From Xanthobacteraceae bacterium (GTDB taxonomy: Bacteria; Pseudomonadota; Alphaproteobacteria; Rhizobiales; Xanthobacteraceae), in contig JAIESC010000007.1 of NCBI GenBank assembly GCA_019746355.1, positions 1-64,000 of the forward strand: a stretch of DNA of 64,000 bases, given 5' to 3'. Below, piece after piece: positions 25,704 to 35,566 of the stretch. Positions within the stretch are counted from its first letter, which is position 1. Every line of letters starts with the position of its first letter. A program made the position numbers and the translations under genes. Under the pieces are notes generated by a model, which did not search any database, was not told the origin of the DNA, and was given only the letters and a program-made list of their open reading frames with translations.

Positions 25704-27365
25704 TTAGTAACCCATCGCTGCGCCATCGCCGCGCGGATCGGCGCCGCCTTCGAATAGCCCGTTCTTGCGGTCGATACGGATCGCCTGGGCATGACCCAGC
25801 GTGCCGTCCCATTGACCGACCATTTTGACCGGCTGTCCGCGCAGTTGCAGTTCGCGCGCGGTTTCGTCGGAGATTCTGGACTCGAGCCAGAGGTCGCGCG
25901 ATTCCATGCCCCAGGTGCGGCCCATCAGCCAGCGCGGCGCTTCGATCGCCTGCTGCACGTCATAGCCAAAATCGACCAGGCGCGTCAGCATGGCGGCCTG
26001 CGTTTGCGGCTGACCTTCGCCACCCATGGTGCCGTAGGCCAGAACCGGCTCCCCATCCTCGAGCATCATGGCAGGAATGATGGTGTGGAAGGTGCGTTTG
26101 CCCGGTTCGAGCCGGTTGGGGTGGTTGTCGTCCAGCGAGAAGAAACTTCCGCGGTTCTGCATGATGAAGCCGGTATCGCCGCCCATCACCGCCGAGCCGA
26201 AGTCGTGATAGATCGACTGGATCTTGGAAACGACAAGCCCGCTCGCGTCACTGACGCAGAAATACACGGTGTCGCCGTCGGGGCCGCGACGATCGAACGT
26301 CGTGCCGTACCGTAGGCCCGGTTCGACCAGATGGCCGGCGAGCGCCTGCTTCGAGTCGATCAGCTTGCGGCGGGCGGCCGCATAGTCCTTGGACAGCAAT
26401 TGCTCGAGCGGAATGTTGACGAATTCGGGATCCGTCAGCCACTCGTCGCGGTCGGCGAAGGCGACTTTTACCGCTTCAACCATGTGATGATAGTAGTCGG
26501 CGGTTCCTTCGCCCCAGGCCGCGACGTCGAAGCCTTCAAGCAGATTCAGAAGCTGCAAGGCAGCGAAACCCTGCGTGCTCGGCGGCATCTGAAATACGTC
26601 GTGTCCGCGATAGGTGGTTGAGATCGGCTTGACCCAACGCGCGTGATAGCTGGCGAAGTCATCCGGACTGAGCGGGGAGCCCGCAGGTGCAAGCGCCTTG
26701 CAGATGCGCTGTGCGATCGGCCCCTCGTAGAAGGCCGCGCGGGCACCAGAGGCCGCCAACTGTTCGAGCGTGTTGGCCAGCTCGCTCTGTACCAGACGAG
26801 CACCCTCCCGCTGCACTTTGCCTTTGGGCAGGAAGATGCGCGCGGTGTCCGGGAATTGCTGAAGGATCGACTCGTCTACGGCCAGCCAATCCGCGAGCGA
26901 GCGGCTGATGGCGCATCCGTTGCGCGCATATTCGATGGCATCCGCAAACAGACTGGCCCAAGGAAGCCGGCCATGGCGCTCGTGCGCCGCGCGCCACCCG
27001 TCAACAGCGCCTGGCGTCGTGAGCGCAGCCAGCGGGCCGCGGGCCGGAATTTGATCGGTGCAGCCGTGTTTCCGGTAGTAGTCCCGTGTCGCTTTGCGGG
27101 CTGCGGGTCCGCTGGCGTCCAGCGCCTGAACGCCGCCGGTGCCAGGCCCGGCAATAAGCCAGAATCCATCTCCGCCCAGGCCGGCCATGTGCGGATATGC
27201 GACGCACAGCGTTGCGTTCGCGGCAATCGCGGCATCAACCGCGCTGCCTCCGCGTCGCAATGCTTCGAGGCCGGATGCCGAGGCAAGATAATGCGGTGTG
27301 CTCACCATACCGCGCGGGGCAAGGACAGGAGGGCGTCCGGTGCGGGGGCCGTTCGGATGACTCAT
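25704..27365 (-). CDS. ggt: Gamma-glutamyltransferase family protein
   Basis: 553 residues from ATG 27365, preceded by GGAGGAGG. The N-terminal pattern GMVSTPHYLASASGLEALRRGGSAVDAAIA is typical of the family. The autoprocessing Thr that becomes the nucleophile is Thr366 in GPDGDTVYFCV. Later blocks include GGEGQPQTQ and the C-terminal APRWLMGR. No signal peptide is obvious, so this is likely one of the cytoplasmic GGT-like hydrolases or acylases rather than the periplasmic glutathione enzyme. Companions are a lactate-type permease, a small membrane protein and an MFS carrier, suggesting uptake and breakdown of a gamma-glutamyl or amide compound. Confidence 0.9.
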   Translation of the reverse strand: MSHPNGPRTGRPPVLAPRGMVSTPHYLASASGLEALRRGGSAVDAAIAANATLCVAYPHMAGLGGDGFWLIAGPGTGGVQALDASGPAARKATRDYYRKHGCTDQIPARGPLAALTTPGAVDGWRAAHERHGRLPWASLFADAIEYARNGCAISRSLADWLAVDESILQQFPDTARIFLPKGKVQREGARLVQSELANTLEQLAASGARAAFYEGPIAQRICKALAPAGSPLSPDDFASYHARWVKPISTTYRGHDVFQMPPSTQGFAALQLLNLLEGFDVAAWGEGTADYYHHMVEAVKVAFADRDEWLTDPEFVNIPLEQLLSKDYAAARRKLIDSKQALAGHLVEPGLRYGTTFDRRGPDGDTVYFCVSDASGLVVSKIQSIYHDFGSAVMGGDTGFIMQNRGSFFSLDDNHPNRLEPGKRTFHTIIPAMMLEDGEPVLAYGTMGGEGQPQTQAAMLTRLVDFGYDVQQAIEAPRWLMGRTWGMESRDLWLESRISDETARELQLRGQPVKMVGQWDGTLGHAQAIRIDRKNGLFEGGADPRGDGAAMGY

Positions 27366-27382
27366 AGCCAACCTCCTCCGTT

Positions 27383-27604
27383 TCAGTTCGCACTCTCGTT
27401 GTCGGGCTTGGAAGCAGACGGCGGTGCGAAAAGCAGCCGCTGCACAGGCGGAATGAGGCTGCCGACGCCGAGCGCGACGAGGCCTATCCACAGGAGGAGA
27501 CGGGGACCGCTGGTCGTTCCGATGCTGATGAGCGGAAGCGCCATCAGGAACAGGACGAACGACGTGCTGAGGTAAGCGAGCGGATTCTTAAGCAAGGCAA
27601 CCAT
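27383..27604 (-). CDS. Small membrane protein
   Basis: 73 residues with two hydrophobic segments (about 10-28 and 36-54) and a polar C-terminus. AGGAG lies ahead of ATG 27604. It sits 12 bp after the permease and 17 bp before ggt, clearly inside the operon. No family recognised; its placement suggests an accessory subunit of the permease. Confidence 0.75.
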   Translation of the reverse strand: MVALLKNPLAYLSTSFVLFLMALPLISIGTTSGPRLLLWIGLVALGVGSLIPPVQRLLFAPPSASKPDNESAN

Positions 27605-27616
27605 GGCAGGCTCCTG

Positions 27617-29248
27617 CTAATTCGCCACAAGCACGAGCAGGACGGTTGCTGCGCCGGTCAGAGCAAATGCAGCAAGTGTCCAGGGCAGCGTCTTGCGAAG
27701 AATGGCGCCTTCCTGCCCGCTGATGCCGGCCGTGCTGGCTCCCATCACCACGTTGGCCGGCGCAATGGCGTTGCCGATCGCGCCTCCGGCGCTCTGCGCG
27801 GCAAGGATGGTTGCTTCGGGCAACCCCTTGAGCCGCGCCAGCGTGACCTGCAGGTCAGAGAACAACACGTTGGACGATGTGCTGCTCGAAGTCGTGAAGG
27901 CGCCGATGACACCGATTCCGTTCGACAGAAACGCGAAAGCGTAGGCAGGAGCGACGGCGGCAATGCCAAGCGCCAGCGTTTCGTTCTGACCCGAGTGATT
28001 CATCAGTCCCGCCATGATGAGAAAGGCGAGAATCGGGACAGACGCAGGAACGGCGCTTGCGAACAGCCCGCGCAAAACGCCCTTTTGCTTTGCCTTGGTC
28101 GTTGTGGCCCACGCATCGTAGTAGCCGCGTGCCTGATAGAGGCCCCAGGTCACAAGAGCCGTGACGATGAGGCTGGCGCCGGGATGTGTCAGTGGCGCGA
28201 GCGCCGAATAGGGCATGGCAGCAGCATTGGTGACGCCATAACCGGTCGTGACTTCCGGAAAGGGCAAGCCGAAGGTGAAGCTGCCGAGCGCGTTCTTGAT
28301 CGGATCGATCATTGACGTACCCAGGGCCAACACCGTCAGCAGGATGTACGGAAAGAACGACATGCCCAGGCCCATGGGCGGTGCCTTATCGGCACGGTTC
28401 TCCGCGTGGCTCGCAAGCATCGCTGGACGGTCGACGATGTCCTTGGCGGGCTGCGCATAGCGCTGCCAGCGCGACAACGGGTACAGCGCAAGCATCGCTG
28501 CTGTGGCGGGAATGAAGGCGGCCAACACGGGATCCATCAATGCGACGACCACCTGGCCGACGCCTTGGATGGCGGCGATGATCAGCACCAGCGGCCAGGC
28601 ATGGCGGATCGCCGGCCAGCGTCCGTACAGCCAGACGATGGTGAAACCGCCCAGGATCGCTTGAATGATGACCAGCAGTGCCGACTGGTAGGCCGTGGCG
28701 ATGGTCGTCGCTTCGTCCAGGTCGACAACTTGCAAAGTGGCGAGCCAGCCGACGCCAAGCGTTCCGAAGAATTTCGCCCAGATATGCGCGATGATCGGGA
28801 TCGCGACCGCATAGACCGGCTGTACGCCGAAAGCGACCAGCAACGGCGCCACGACGGCAATCGGCGTGCCGAACCCGTCAATACCCTGAAGGAATGAAGC
28901 AAACACCCAGCCCAGAGCAACGATAACAAACACCTCGTTGCGGCTCATACGGGTGATGCCCTGTCGCAGCGCGTCGTAACCGCCGGCCTGATTCATGATC
29001 TGGTAGAGAAACAGCGCAGGCCAGATGACCAGGAGAATGAACAACGCATCCCACACGCCTTTCGCGCCGGCGACGGCAAGCGTCTCCAGCGGCGTCTTGA
29101 AGATGAAGAAGGCGACAGCGGCGGCAATGAAGATTCCTGCTGCACCCGCTTGTTGAGCGGTCCAGCGCAGTTGCACCAGCAGGAATGCCAGAACAAGGAT
29201 CGGCAGAAACGCCAGTGACCAATGCAGGAAGTCGACGGGTATTTTCAT
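27617..29248 (-). CDS. lctP: L-lactate permease (LctP family)
   Basis: 543 residues with about 12-14 membrane segments. Family blocks include the N-terminal WRAxxAG-like region and SFLQGIDGFGTPIAVVAPLLVAFG. Also present are IAHIWAKFFGTLGVGW and, near the C-terminus, SSSTSSNVLFSDLQ, then IGNAIAPANVVMGAST. LctP proteins bring lactate or glycolate in with protons. I start at ATG 29248; the frame runs back to 29308 without a better ribosome site. It is the first gene of the operon with ggt. A perfect FNR/FixK box about 135 bp upstream suggests oxygen-responsive control. Pairing with a GGT-like enzyme hints at a substrate other than lactate. Confidence 0.9.
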   Translation of the reverse strand: MKIPVDFLHWSLAFLPILVLAFLLVQLRWTAQQAGAAGIFIAAAVAFFIFKTPLETLAVAGAKGVWDALFILLVIWPALFLYQIMNQAGGYDALRQGITRMSRNEVFVIVALGWVFASFLQGIDGFGTPIAVVAPLLVAFGVQPVYAVAIPIIAHIWAKFFGTLGVGWLATLQVVDLDEATTIATAYQSALLVIIQAILGGFTIVWLYGRWPAIRHAWPLVLIIAAIQGVGQVVVALMDPVLAAFIPATAAMLALYPLSRWQRYAQPAKDIVDRPAMLASHAENRADKAPPMGLGMSFFPYILLTVLALGTSMIDPIKNALGSFTFGLPFPEVTTGYGVTNAAAMPYSALAPLTHPGASLIVTALVTWGLYQARGYYDAWATTTKAKQKGVLRGLFASAVPASVPILAFLIMAGLMNHSGQNETLALGIAAVAPAYAFAFLSNGIGVIGAFTTSSSTSSNVLFSDLQVTLARLKGLPEATILAAQSAGGAIGNAIAPANVVMGASTAGISGQEGAILRKTLPWTLAAFALTGAATVLLVLVAN

Positions 29249-29757
29249 ACCGTTCGCTTCTTTTCGGCGTAGAGAATTTTGATTTCGTGTTTGGCGGCAG
29301 CTTCGCAAGAACCAAACACAGATCCCAAACGGCGCTGCATGCCGCAGCTATAAATCGACGCGCCGCATCACGCGGGTTGATTCACATCAAACGTGAGTCA
29401 CTTTTTCTGCCATGCGCGAAGACTATGTCGACAGCCGCAATGCGCATCGACCCTCCGTAAATGACGATCGTCAACTCCGCAATGTTCCCATCATCACACT
29501 TGAGTGAGAGCAAAGGCTGCTACAGCGGTGAATGTTGTGTCCCGATGTGGCCGAGCGCTTTGTTCGGAATTTTTCTCGAGGTTGTTGGCGATCTGCGCAA
29601 TCAAGTTCCACGCTCGAATGGAACTGCGCTACGCGATGGGCCTGGGGGATCATCCCTGTGAATACGTGATCGCGCTTCACTATGAGGCACCACAGTGCCG
29701 CTGCGACGCGTAGAGTGCGCGAGCACTGGGTTCTTCGTGATGATGAGTGCGTGGCGA
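29249..29757 (-). other. Intergenic region upstream of lctP
   Basis: About 510 bases without a supported gene. It holds the FNR/FixK box at 29377-29390 and lies between the permease start and the end of cueR, both on the minus strand. A 66-codon frame at 29461-29661 has no ribosome site or recognisable product. Confidence 0.55.
29377..29390. promoter_or_regulatory. FNR/FixK-type operator
   Basis: TTGATTCACATCAA is an exact match to the FNR/FixK consensus TTGAT-N4-ATCAA. Its centre is about 135 bp upstream of the lctP start codon on the minus strand, so lctP and the operon behind it are the likely targets. Confidence 0.75.
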
Positions 29758-30192
29758 TCAATTGGCCTTGCGATCACGGCGCGGACTTGGCGCTGTGATC
29801 TTGCTTCCTGCAGAGAGCTCATCGATGATCGGACAGCCGGGCCGGTTGTTGCCCTGACAGTGAGAGGCCAGATACCGAAGTGTAGCGACCATTTCATCGA
29901 TCTCGCGCCGCTTCGCCTCCAGCTTCTCGACATGACTAAGAGCGAGCCTTTTGACGTCCGCACTGGCACGCGAGCGATCTTGCCAGAGGGCAAGCAGCGC
30001 GGCGATCTGCTCGACCGAGAAGCCCAGATCGCGGGCCCGCCGGATGAAGCGCAAGGTGTGGACGTCGTCCCGCGAATACACCCGATATCCGGATGTCGAG
30101 CGGTCGGCGGAGGGAATGAGGCCAACCGATTCGTAGTAGCGGATCATCTTCGCCGAAATGCCGGACGCAGTTGCCGCCTGTCCGATATTCAT
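29758..30192 (-). CDS. cueR: CueR copper-responsive MerR-family regulator
   Basis: 144 residues. The N-terminal winged helix starts [22 protein letters not shown] dimerisation helix follows. The metal loop [10 protein letters not shown] has Cys112 and Cys120, the same spacing and numbering as in E. coli CueR, which distinguishes copper(I) sensors from other MerR proteins. Its start overlaps the copA stop by 4 bases, so it is translated from the copA mRNA. Two CueR-type operators lie upstream of copA and of divergent copZ. Confidence 0.93.
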   Translation of the reverse strand: MNIGQAATASGISAKMIRYYESVGLIPSADRSTSGYRVYSRDDVHTLRFIRRARDLGFSVEQIAALLALWQDRSRASADVKRLALSHVEKLEAKRREIDEMVATLRYLASHCQGNNRPGCPIIDELSAGSKITAPSPRRDRKAN

Positions 30193-32771
30193 GCCCGAGC
30201 CTCCTCTGCCTGCTTCGGGAAACCGTCCGTGGCCTGCCGCGACATGGCCGCTCCCCGATCTCGGGGACCGGCGTCAAGTGGTCCGCGAAAACGCTTCAGC
30301 CTCAGTGCATTGGTGAGGACGAAGACACTCGACAACGCCATGGCGCCGGCGGCCAGCATGGGCGAGAGCAACGTCCCGCTCACCGGGTACAGGAGGCCTG
30401 CGGCAACCGGTACCAGCGCCGCATTATAGGCGAAGGCCCAGAACAGGTTCTGCCGGATATTGCGCATTGTCGCTTTGGACACGGCGATGGCGTTGACGAC
30501 CCCGCGCAGGTCGCCGGACATCAGCACGACATCGGCGCTTTCGATGGCAATGTCGGTGCCGTTGCCGACCGCGATGCCAACATCCGCAGCGGCCAGCGCC
30601 GGGGCATCGTTGATGCCATCGCCGACAAAAGCGACGCGCGCACCGCCTCGCGACAGACGCTTCACCACCTCGACCTTGCCTTCCGGCAACACCTCGGCGT
30701 CGACTTCGTCGATCCCGAGCCGCCGTGCGATCGCCGTCGCGGTGCGCCGGTTGTCGCCGCTTACCATGGCCACCTTTACGCCAAGCTCGTGCAGCGCCGC
30801 GATCGCCGCGGGCGTTGTCGGCTTGACAGGATCGGCGACGGCGATGACCGCCGCCAGTGTGCCGTCGATGGCGACGTAGATCGGTGACTTGCCCTCGTCG
30901 CCGAGACGGGCCGCCTGGTCCGCGAACGCGGCCGGATCGACACCTTCGCGGAGCATGTAGCGGTCCGCGCCGACCGCGATGCGCTTGCCGTTTGCAAGGC
31001 CTGCAATACCGAAGCCCGGCACGGCTTCAAAGTCGCCGACCTGCGGAATCTGGAGTTTGCGATCCGTTGCAGCCTCGACAATCGCCTGTGCGGTCGGGTG
31101 CTCGGAACGCGACTCGACCGCCGCGATTAAGGCGAGAATGTCGTTCTCCGCGAAGCCCGGCGCCGTCACCAGTTCGGTCAGCGCCGGCTTGCCCTCGGTC
31201 AGGGTGCCGGTCTTGTCCATCGCAATGACGGACACGTCACGCAGGCTTTGCAGAGCTTCGCCCTTGCGGAACAGCACGCCAAGCTCCGCCGCCCGGCCGG
31301 TGCCGACCATGATCGAGGTCGGAGTGGCGAGACCCATCGCGCAGGGGCACGCGATGATCAGCACCGCAACCGCATTGACCAGTGCGAATGTCAGGGCCGG
31401 GCTTGGGCCGAAGGTCAGCCAAGCGCCGAATGTCAGCAGCGCAACGCCGATCACGACCGGTACGAAGTAGGCCGTGATCTTGTCGACAAGCGCCTGGATC
31501 GGCAGCTTCGCGCCCTGGGCCGTTTCGACCATGCGGATGATCTGCGCCAGCAAGGTCTGCGAGCCGACATTGGTTGCACGGAACGTGAAGCTGCCGGCCT
31601 TGTTGACGGTGCCGCCCACGACAAGCGCGCCCGCCGTCTTTGCGACAGGCACCGGCTCGCCGGTGATCATGGATTCATCGACATAGGAATTGCCGTCGAT
31701 GACCTCACCGTCGACCGCGACCTTTTCGCCCGGCCGCACGATGACAATATCGCCGGGCTGAACCTGGCCGATCGGAACGTCCACGACCTCGCCGTCACGT
31801 GACACGCGTGCGGATTGCGGCTGCAAGCCGACGAGCTTGCGGATGGCTTCGCTTGTGCGTCCCTTTGCGCGCGCTTCCAGGTAGCGGCCGAGCAGGATCA
31901 GCGTCACGATCACCGCGGCAGCCTCGTAGTAGACATAGGCGGTGCCGGCCGGCAGCACGTCCGACATGAAGGTTGCGACAATCGAATACCCCCAGGCCGC
32001 GCCCGCACCGATCGCGACCAGCGCATTCATGTCGGGGGCGCCGCGCAACAATGCAGGAAAGCCCTTGGCAAAGAAGCGTCGGCCGGGTCCGAACAGGACC
32101 AGCGTGGTCAGAACAAATTGTCCGTACCAGCTCCAGATGCCGAATGTGCCGGCAATCCAGTGATGGAAGGTCGGAATTGTGTGTGCTCCCATCTCGATCA
32201 CGAAGACCGGTAGGGTGAGAGTGGCGGCAATGATCGTATCGCGGCGCAAGGTCGCGATTTCCGCCGCACGGGCGTCCCGTTCGCGGTCGCCGCTGTCGCC
32301 CTCAGCAATCGGTTCTGCCTCGTAGCCGGCGTTCTTGACAGCGCGCGGAACCGCGTCGATCGCCGCGGCGCCATCGACATAGCTGACGCGTGCACGCTCG
32401 GTCGCCAGATTCACCGCAACGTCGGTCACCCCCGGGACCGACCTGATAGCATTCTCCACGCGCAAGACGCAGGAGGCGCAGGTCATACCCTTGAGTGCAA
32501 ATTCAGTGTCACGAGTGCGGACCGCGTAGCCCGCGCTTTCAATGGCGTCGATCACGGCCGGCATGTCGGGCTGACCCGAAAACCGGATATCAGCGCGCTC
32601 GGTGGCCAAATTCACTGAGGCGGCCGTCACCCCGGGCACGGCCTTGACCGCATTCTCGACGCGCGTCACGCACGACGCGCAGGTCATGTCCCCAATGGCG
32701 ATTTGAACTGCGTCCCGCGCGTTGGCGGCAGACTTCGGCTCCATTTGTCTGATTTCGGTCGATCCGGTCAT
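30189..32771 (-). CDS. copA: Copper-exporting P1B-type ATPase CopA
   Basis: 860 residues. Two N-terminal heavy-metal domains carry MTCASC motifs (near residues 28 and 95). Eight membrane helices include the ion-path motif [14 protein letters not shown] lies in the actuator domain, [11 protein letters not shown] is the phosphorylation site, and [11 protein letters not shown] is the hinge. It pumps Cu(I) out of the cytoplasm. The start at 32771 lies about 35 bases after the -10 of a CueR-type promoter. cueR follows in the same transcript. Confidence 0.96.
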   Translation of the reverse strand: MTGSTEIRQMEPKSAANARDAVQIAIGDMTCASCVTRVENAVKAVPGVTAASVNLATERADIRFSGQPDMPAVIDAIESAGYAVRTRDTEFALKGMTCASCVLRVENAIRSVPGVTDVAVNLATERARVSYVDGAAAIDAVPRAVKNAGYEAEPIAEGDSGDRERDARAAEIATLRRDTIIAATLTLPVFVIEMGAHTIPTFHHWIAGTFGIWSWYGQFVLTTLVLFGPGRRFFAKGFPALLRGAPDMNALVAIGAGAAWGYSIVATFMSDVLPAGTAYVYYEAAAVIVTLILLGRYLEARAKGRTSEAIRKLVGLQPQSARVSRDGEVVDVPIGQVQPGDIVIVRPGEKVAVDGEVIDGNSYVDESMITGEPVPVAKTAGALVVGGTVNKAGSFTFRATNVGSQTLLAQIIRMVETAQGAKLPIQALVDKITAYFVPVVIGVALLTFGAWLTFGPSPALTFALVNAVAVLIIACPCAMGLATPTSIMVGTGRAAELGVLFRKGEALQSLRDVSVIAMDKTGTLTEGKPALTELVTAPGFAENDILALIAAVESRSEHPTAQAIVEAATDRKLQIPQVGDFEAVPGFGIAGLANGKRIAVGADRYMLREGVDPAAFADQAARLGDEGKSPIYVAIDGTLAAVIAVADPVKPTTPAAIAALHELGVKVAMVSGDNRRTATAIARRLGIDEVDAEVLPEGKVEVVKRLSRGGARVAFVGDGINDAPALAAADVGIAVGNGTDIAIESADVVLMSGDLRGVVNAIAVSKATMRNIRQNLFWAFAYNAALVPVAAGLLYPVSGTLLSPMLAAGAMALSSVFVLTNALRLKRFRGPLDAGPRDRGAAMSRQATDGFPKQAEEARA

Positions 32772-32806
32772 TGCGACTCACACCCATTTTTCGAACTGTC
32801 CCGGAC

Positions 32807-32837
32807 AAGATGGAGCTTCCCATTATTGGAAGGTCAA
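32807..32837 (-). promoter_or_regulatory. CueR-type promoter of copA-cueR
   Basis: On the minus strand TTGACC (32837-32832) is followed after a 19-bp spacer by CATCTT (32812-32807). Inside the spacer is the dyad CTTCC-N7-GGAAG (32816-32832). The overlong spacer plus central dyad is the hallmark of MerR/CueR-activated promoters. Confidence 0.85.
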
Positions 32838-32883
32838 GGGGAGCCTCGATCCGGAAGGGCCGAAAAATCGGACTGTTGCAGCC

Positions 32884-32914
32884 TTGACCTTCCAACGGTG
32901 GGAAGCCCCACATT
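32884..32914 (+). promoter_or_regulatory. CueR-type promoter of copZ
   Basis: TTGACC (32884-32889), a 19-bp spacer and CACATT (32909-32914), with the dyad CTTCC-N7-GGAAG at 32889-32905. It has the same architecture as the copA promoter 47 bp away on the other strand, and the copZ start codon is 30 bases downstream. Confidence 0.85.
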
Positions 32915-32943
32915 CGGATCATCATTTTTTGATGGAGACGACG

Positions 32944-33141
32944 ATGCTGAGCTTGAAAGTGCCGAAGATGAGTTGCGGCGGATGCGCCGCGAGCGTCGAG
33001 AAGGCGGTGAAGTCGGTGGATCAGTCCGCCACGGTTAAGGTCGATATTGGCGCCAAACGGGTGGATGTCGACTCAACGATCGATGCGGGCAAGATCGCGG
33101 CGGCGATCAAGGCCGCCGGCTACGACACAACCGCAGTCTAG
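32944..33141 (+). CDS. copZ: Copper chaperone CopZ (heavy-metal-associated domain)
   Basis: 65 residues forming one ferredoxin-like HMA domain with metal motif MSCGGC (Cys11, Cys14) and the usual end KAAGYDTT. ATG 32944 has GGAG 6 bases upstream; the ATG at 32932 follows a T-run and has none. It carries Cu(I) to CopA. It is divergent from copA, each with its own CueR-type operator. Confidence 0.93.
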   Translation: MLSLKVPKMSCGGCAASVEKAVKSVDQSATVKVDIGAKRVDVDSTIDAGKIAAAIKAAGYDTTAV

Positions 33142-33736
33142 ACCGGGACGCCGCGTGGATCTAACGCGCAGACAGGGCGTCGCGACGGGAGTTTCTCTCG
33201 CCGTCGCGACGCTGATTCCCGGCTCCCGACAAGGCTTTGCCGCGGCAGATTCACGCCGCTGATGACCCGTCTCCAAGGATGCATCCTGCGGTGGGCAGGG
33301 TCGAACACGTGATCAATATCGCGTGACGGCCATTGACGTGAACGATCGCGCTTCCGGGAGAACCCGCTGCGGCATTTCCAATCAGCTTGCGTCCCTGTCA
33401 CACGGCGGAAATCGCAGCAGCGGGCGCCATTTCGGTCAAGTAAGTCTCGCCATATGCCTCGCTCTGGACGGGGACGCTCCCGGCGCGTCCGGCGGCTTCC
33501 GCTCTCGCCGCCGGGTCGCGACCAGTCGGATGAGCTTTCGGGCCGTTGACCGCTCGCGTTCCGACCGGAAATCGCGCGCGTTCGATCGTGGAGTCCGCAG
33601 TCGTTTCACGTTGATCTGCGTCAAAGACGGCAAGACGAACCGGCCTTATTCTCGAATAACGCTGGCCAACCCCGAACGGCGCGTGTGTGGTTTAGGCGCC
33701 AGGGCCGCGTGGGATGGGATCGTAGGGCGGGATTCG
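33142..33736 (+). other. Intergenic region downstream of copZ
   Basis: About 595 bases with no supported gene. A frame open from 33323 into the next gene shows no ribosome site or recognisable protein before 33737. The FixK/FNR-like box at 33611-33624 is the only regulatory signal I can support. Confidence 0.55.
33611..33624. promoter_or_regulatory. FixK/FNR-type operator
   Basis: TTGATCTGCGTCAA matches TTGAT-N4-ATCAA with one change and fits the rhizobial FixK pattern. It lies about 113 bp before the start codon of the 33737 secreted-protein gene and could also serve the cytochrome c gene after it. Confidence 0.65.
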
Positions 33737-34075
33737 ATGCGAACGCTTCCTTGGATTGCGGTATTGAGCACGGCACTGGCCGTTCTGCCGGCACAAGCGC
33801 AGACCCAGTCTTCCGCGACGAAGCCACGCGCGGAACGCCCCCTCACGCATCATCCGCAGTATGTTGCACCCACGGGAAAGCGCAAACCGCCCGGTGCTCC
33901 CTTGGACGAGCGCAAGGGGACCTCGCCTCTTCTGGAGCATCACGAACAAGAGATCAGAGACCATACGTTGAAGAGCATCTGCAAGGGTGCTCCGGGCTGC
34001 GAGGGCGGCCATCTGCGGCCGACCGAGCCAAAATCTCCAGGCCAAACCAAAGCGAGATCAAGATCACGGCTGTAG
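33737..34075 (+). CDS. Small secreted protein of unknown function
   Basis: 112 residues with a clear Sec signal peptide (MRTLPWIAVLSTALAVLPAQAQ, cleavage after AQA). The mature part is basic and Pro-rich, with EHHEQEIRDHTLKSICKGAPGC containing two cysteines (near 82 and 88). No family recognised. It follows a FixK-type box and precedes a mini cytochrome c, suggesting a low-oxygen periplasmic role. Confidence 0.65.
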   Translation: MRTLPWIAVLSTALAVLPAQAQTQSSATKPRAERPLTHHPQYVAPTGKRKPPGAPLDERKGTSPLLEHHEQEIRDHTLKSICKGAPGCEGGHLRPTEPKSPGQTKARSRSRL

Positions 34076-34206
34076 CCAAACCAGCAGATGATCGGCATGC
34101 GCGTCGTGGCGCAGACGATGGTTTCCAGCATGAAAGCGGCGATCAATGGGCTCTTCGTGAAAGCAACATGTTGCCAGCAATACCGTTCAGTAGCGATTGC
34201 GGCGAG

Positions 34207-34569
34207 ATGACGCGCAATATCCTGCGCTGTGTCGTCCTCTCGGTCCCCCTTTCTCTGCCGGCGGTCGGGCTCGCGAAAGCCCAAGATGCGGGTACAGCGG
34301 ATATAAAAAAGGGTCGTGAGCTGGCAGTTCTCGTTTGCTCCTATTGCCACATGGCGGCGCCTGAACAGGTATCCGAACCTATTCTGCAACCGCCCGCCCG
34401 GTCCCTTGAGATCATCATGCGGAATGAATCCCTCGATGCCGCTGTGCTTGAAGCTTTCTTGAAATCCCCCCATGTCGGGGGCGACCATCCGCGCCGCATG
34501 CCAAATCCGCAATTGCTTGATTATCAAATCAAGCCGGTGATCGCGTATCTGTTGAGCCTCCGAAAGTGA
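34207..34569 (+). CDS. Small periplasmic c-type cytochrome (copy 1)
   Basis: 120 residues. A signal peptide (to about residue 26, AKAQDA) is followed by heme motif CSYCH (Cys44, Cys47, His48). The distal Met ligand candidate is Met98 in RRMPNP, and the C-terminal helix is LLDYQIKPVIAYLLSLRK. The upstream ATG at 34168 gives a longer form. The convergent gene at 35135-35503 is a colinear paralogue with all heme ligands at identical residue numbers. It probably shuttles electrons in the periplasm; the partner is unknown. Confidence 0.85.
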   Translation: MTRNILRCVVLSVPLSLPAVGLAKAQDAGTADIKKGRELAVLVCSYCHMAAPEQVSEPILQPPARSLEIIMRNESLDAAVLEAFLKSPHVGGDHPRRMPNPQLLDYQIKPVIAYLLSLRK

Positions 34570-34791
34570 GGTTGAAGCGATGGGAATCTTCGTTTGCGGG
34601 CTTGCGGTCTGTTGCGGCTGCGACACGTGTGGGGCGCACGTCAATCAGTCGACGGGGTCCGCGGCAATCGCATTGCTCGCGCGCGCAATTGCCGGAACAA
34701 GCCATACCAGTCATCGCCGGAGTTGAGATGGATCAGCCACAGCCGGTCAGTCAGTGGAGAATGTTGCTGCTTCACGAAGAGGAGGAAAGCA

Positions 34792-35043
34792 ATGCGGGTG
34801 ATGCTCACAGCCCTTGTTTTTCTTGCCCTACCGTTCGCTCCGTATCCGGCGAGGGCTGATCCGTATCGCTGGTGTGCGATATACCGGAGCGGAGGTAGTG
34901 AGAGCTGCTACTTTGCGACGCTTGAGCAATGTCGCGCGTCTGTATCCGGCCGCGGCGGCTTTTGTCGCTTGAACTACTACAATGACGGTCGGTCCGCCCA
35001 AGTGCCCGGCGCTGGCTCTCGCGGTCCGCGGCGCCAGCCGTAG
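34792..35043 (+). CDS. DUF3551 small secreted protein
   Basis: 83 residues: signal peptide to about ARA (21-22), then the family pattern PYRWCAIYRSGG, FATLEQCRASVSGRGGFC, with three or four conserved cysteines likely in disulfides. AGGAGGAAAGC precedes ATG 34792. DUF3551 proteins are numerous in Bradyrhizobium relatives and have no known function. Confidence 0.82.
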   Translation: MRVMLTALVFLALPFAPYPARADPYRWCAIYRSGGSESCYFATLEQCRASVSGRGGFCRLNYYNDGRSAQVPGAGSRGPRRQP

Positions 35044-35134
35044 CTATCATCGAGGCTATGCGAGTAATCTTGCCTCCGTCCGCTGTTGTTATGTCGAAAT
35101 CCGTCGCTTTGGCAAATGAGGCCACCTTCATCCC

Positions 35135-35503
35135 TCATCGATTTTTGCGCAAGCTCAGTATGTAGGCAACTGTCTGTCTGATTTCATAATCGAACAATCT
35201 TGGGTTCGACATGCCGTTGGGATTGTCCAATCCGCTATGGGTCGTCCTGAGAAATGTCGCCAAAGACTCTGCGCTGGTGTTCTCACGTTGCGCAATCGAA
35301 TCAAAGGAGGGGGCGGGAGGCCGCAAAATTGGCGGGGTGGGCTGATCACGAGCGGCCACATGACAAAGCGCGCAAGATTCGATCGCCACGACGTGCCCGC
35401 GGCGCACGTCTGCTGCAGTATCTGTTTGGCCCGCCGCCATCCCCGCGCCAAAGTGCAAGGTGGCGAACCACACCAACGCAACGCTCTGCAGTCTTCTGAA
35501 CAT
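35135..35503 (-). CDS. Small periplasmic c-type cytochrome (copy 2)
   Basis: 122 residues: signal peptide (to about MAAGQ), heme motif CALCH (Cys44, Cys47, His48), Met98 in PNGMSNPRL, and C-terminal helix LFDYEIRQTVAYILSLRK. It is paralogous and colinear with the 34207 cytochrome but on the other strand, with the DUF3551 gene between them. This suggests an inverted duplication. Function is probably periplasmic electron transfer. Confidence 0.85.
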   Translation of the reverse strand: MFRRLQSVALVWFATLHFGAGMAAGQTDTAADVRRGHVVAIESCALCHVAARDQPTPPILRPPAPSFDSIAQRENTSAESLATFLRTTHSGLDNPNGMSNPRLFDYEIRQTVAYILSLRKNR

Positions 35504-35566
35504 TCGCTTGCAACCGTCTAGGAAAGTCCGAATCTCAAGTCCGATGCGGTGATGCGTTCGCGCATT

